DNA from: Sporosarcina ureae DSM 2281
GTDB taxonomy: Bacteria; Bacillota; Bacilli; Bacillales_A; Planococcaceae
Assembly (NCBI RefSeq): GCF_000425545.1
Contig: NZ_AUDQ01000008.1
Coordinates: 1-64,000 of the forward strand
Reading direction: 5' to 3'
DNA: 64,000 nt
Shown: piece after piece, positions 62,699-64,000 of the stretch
Numbering within the stretch: the stretch's first letter is position 1
Layout: each line of letters opens with the position of its first letter
The notes under the pieces: model-generated
Database searches by the model: none
What the model was told of the DNA's origin: nothing
Seen by the model: only the letters and a program-made list of their open reading frames with translations
Program-made: the position numbers and the translations under genes

Positions 62699-63925
62699 TT
62701 GAAAGAAGAACTGATTGAACGACTCATCCGCTATGCTAAAATCGACACACAATCTGACGCTGCTTCGGACACGACACCGTCCACCGCAAAACAATGGGAC
62801 CTGCTGCGTGTGCTCGAAAATGAAATGGCCGACATCGGTCTCGAAGAAATCACGGTGGACGAAAACGGCTACCTATTCGGCACATTACCGGCTAACACCG
62901 ACAAACAACTGCCAACAGTCGGCTTCCTAGCACACGTCGACACAGCGACTGACTACACGGGGACAAACGTCAACCCAAAGCGCATCGACAACTATGACGG
63001 TAAAGACATTTCATTGAATGAAACAACCCTCATGAGCGTACAAGCTTTTCCTGAGCTCAACAACTACATTGGCCACACGTTAATTACGACGGACGGGACA
63101 ACTTTACTTGGTGCTGATGATAAAGCCGGGATCGCGGAAATCATGACAGCTATGCATTATTTAATTGAGCACCCCGAAATCAAACACGGCAAAGTACGTG
63201 TCGGCTTCACACCTGACGAAGAAATCGGACGCGGCCCTCATAAGTTCGACGTAGAACGTTTCGGTGCAGATTTCGCCTATACAATGGATGGTGGACCGCT
63301 TGGAGAACTTCAGTATGAAAGCTTCAATGCTGCGGGCGCAGAAGTAACGTTTAATGGAACGAATGTGCATCCGGGAACTGCAAAAGATAAAATGGTCAAC
63401 TCCCTATTGATCGCGGCAGAGTTCCATCAAGCCATGCCGGAACATGATATCCCGCAGGAAACAGAGAACTATGAAGGCTTTATTCATTTAATGGAAGCAA
63501 ATGGTTCTGTAGAAAAAACTACCTATCAATATATTATTCGTGACTTTGACAAGAATTCTTTTGAAGCTCGCAAACAACTCTTACAAGATACCGCTACACG
63601 CCTTCAAGAGAAGCATGGTGAACATGCAGTGGAGCTGATAGTAACGGATCAATACTTCAATATGGGCGAGAAGATTAAGCCTGTCATGGAAATCGTCGAC
63701 GTAATGGCAGACGTCTACCGTAGTCTCGATATCGAACCGAAAATCGCACCGATTCGTGGTGGTACAGATGGTTCACAACTTTCCTATATGGGAATGCCAA
63801 CGCCAAACATCTTCACAGGCGGTGAAAATTACCACGGTAAATACGAATTTATCTCAGCAGACAATATGGTGAAAGCTACACAAGTCATTATCGAAGTGCT
63901 GAAGCTCCAAGAACAGCGAGGTTAA
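62699..63925 (+). CDS. pepT: Peptidase T (tripeptidase)
   Basis: A 408-residue M20-family zinc aminopeptidase releasing the N-terminal residue of tripeptides. It has [15 protein letters not shown] (metal His and Asp), [43 protein letters not shown] and [24 protein letters not shown]. The TTG at 62699 follows GGAGAGGAG by 8 nt; the open frame from an ATG at 62660 is longer than the family. Confidence 0.94.
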   Translation: MKEELIERLIRYAKIDTQSDAASDTTPSTAKQWDLLRVLENEMADIGLEEITVDENGYLFGTLPANTDKQLPTVGFLAHVDTATDYTGTNVNPKRIDNYDGKDISLNETTLMSVQAFPELNNYIGHTLITTDGTTLLGADDKAGIAEIMTAMHYLIEHPEIKHGKVRVGFTPDEEIGRGPHKFDVERFGADFAYTMDGGPLGELQYESFNAAGAEVTFNGTNVHPGTAKDKMVNSLLIAAEFHQAMPEHDIPQETENYEGFIHLMEANGSVEKTTYQYIIRDFDKNSFEARKQLLQDTATRLQEKHGEHAVELIVTDQYFNMGEKIKPVMEIVDVMADVYRSLDIEPKIAPIRGGTDGSQLSYMGMPTPNIFTGGENYHGKYEFISADNMVKATQVIIEVLKLQEQRG

Positions 63926-63929
63926 GTGT

Positions 63930-64000
63930 ATGAAGGCTATTGGAATTGGCATATTATCCGCCCTCTTTTTTGCGGTTACTTTTGTGCTAAACCGATCGAT
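63930..64000 (+). CDS. Start of an EamA-like multidrug transporter (partial)
   Basis: An ATG after GAGGTTAAGTGT opens MKAIGIGILSALFFAVTFVLNRS, which continues off the window. The hydrophobic N-terminus with FFAVTFVLNRS is typical of DMT-type efflux proteins. It begins 4 bp after pepT. Confidence 0.65.
   Translation, partial: MKAIGIGILSALFFAVTFVLNRS

Overview
The window is chromosomal DNA of a low-to-moderate GC Gram-positive endospore-former relative, most likely a Sporosarcina-like member of the Planococcaceae. This rests on Bacillus-type ribosome binding sites with frequent TTG/GTG starts, a liaIHFSR-type envelope-stress cluster, an ectABC ectoine operon, S-layer-homology proteins, DUF2653/DUF2187 small proteins, and phased GAGCG repeat blocks that I associate from memory with Sporosarcina genomes. 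I see no phage, insertion sequence, CRISPR array, tRNA or rRNA. The species assignment is inference.

Layout. 1-13.5 kb: a GAGCG repeat block, a PCYCGC lipoprotein, fumC, an MFS exporter, chrA, a DUF47-Pit phosphate transporter pair, a cold-shock gene, an MMPL transporter, small membrane proteins, a CAP-domain protein and a SodC-like lipoprotein. 13.5-21 kb: a second repeat block, ectABC behind a consensus promoter and a leader of about 450 nt, a stand-alone purC, and a TPP-riboswitch operon tenI-thiS-thiG-thiF. 21-31 kb: a HrtAB-like ABC exporter, a MerR regulator with a cobalamin-binding-like C-terminus convergent with a photolyase, DUF2207 and DUF1648 membrane proteins, and an RlmI-like methyltransferase. 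31-41 kb: composite palindromic repeats, uppP, a DnaA-box cluster, the lia cluster, DinB, and a two-component system with an overlapping 59-residue membrane protein between regulator and kinase.

41-50 kb is one large reverse-strand unit behind a cobalamin riboswitch. It holds two secreted DUF4430 plus alpha/alpha-barrel proteins, one with SLH anchors, then a dedicated ECF transporter (EcfT, fused EcfA-A', S component). The surface proteins have the two folds of animal intrinsic factor/transcobalamin in reversed order, which suggests surface capture of B12 for the transporter. 50-57 kb: a BCCT betaine transporter, a SAM-riboswitch metY, and a CstR-controlled persulfide-detoxification operon with three operator-like palindromes. 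57-64 kb: two decayed genes, a LysR regulator divergent from hutG-gltS, a second composite repeat, pepT, and the start of an EamA-type transporter.

The most unusual features are the riboswitch-controlled intrinsic-factor-like B12 capture system, the 21-bp (two helical turns) GAGCG arrays at four sites, the DnaA-box cluster, the long ect leader, the B12-type MerR regulator beside a photolyase, and several small proteins of fewer than 60 residues.
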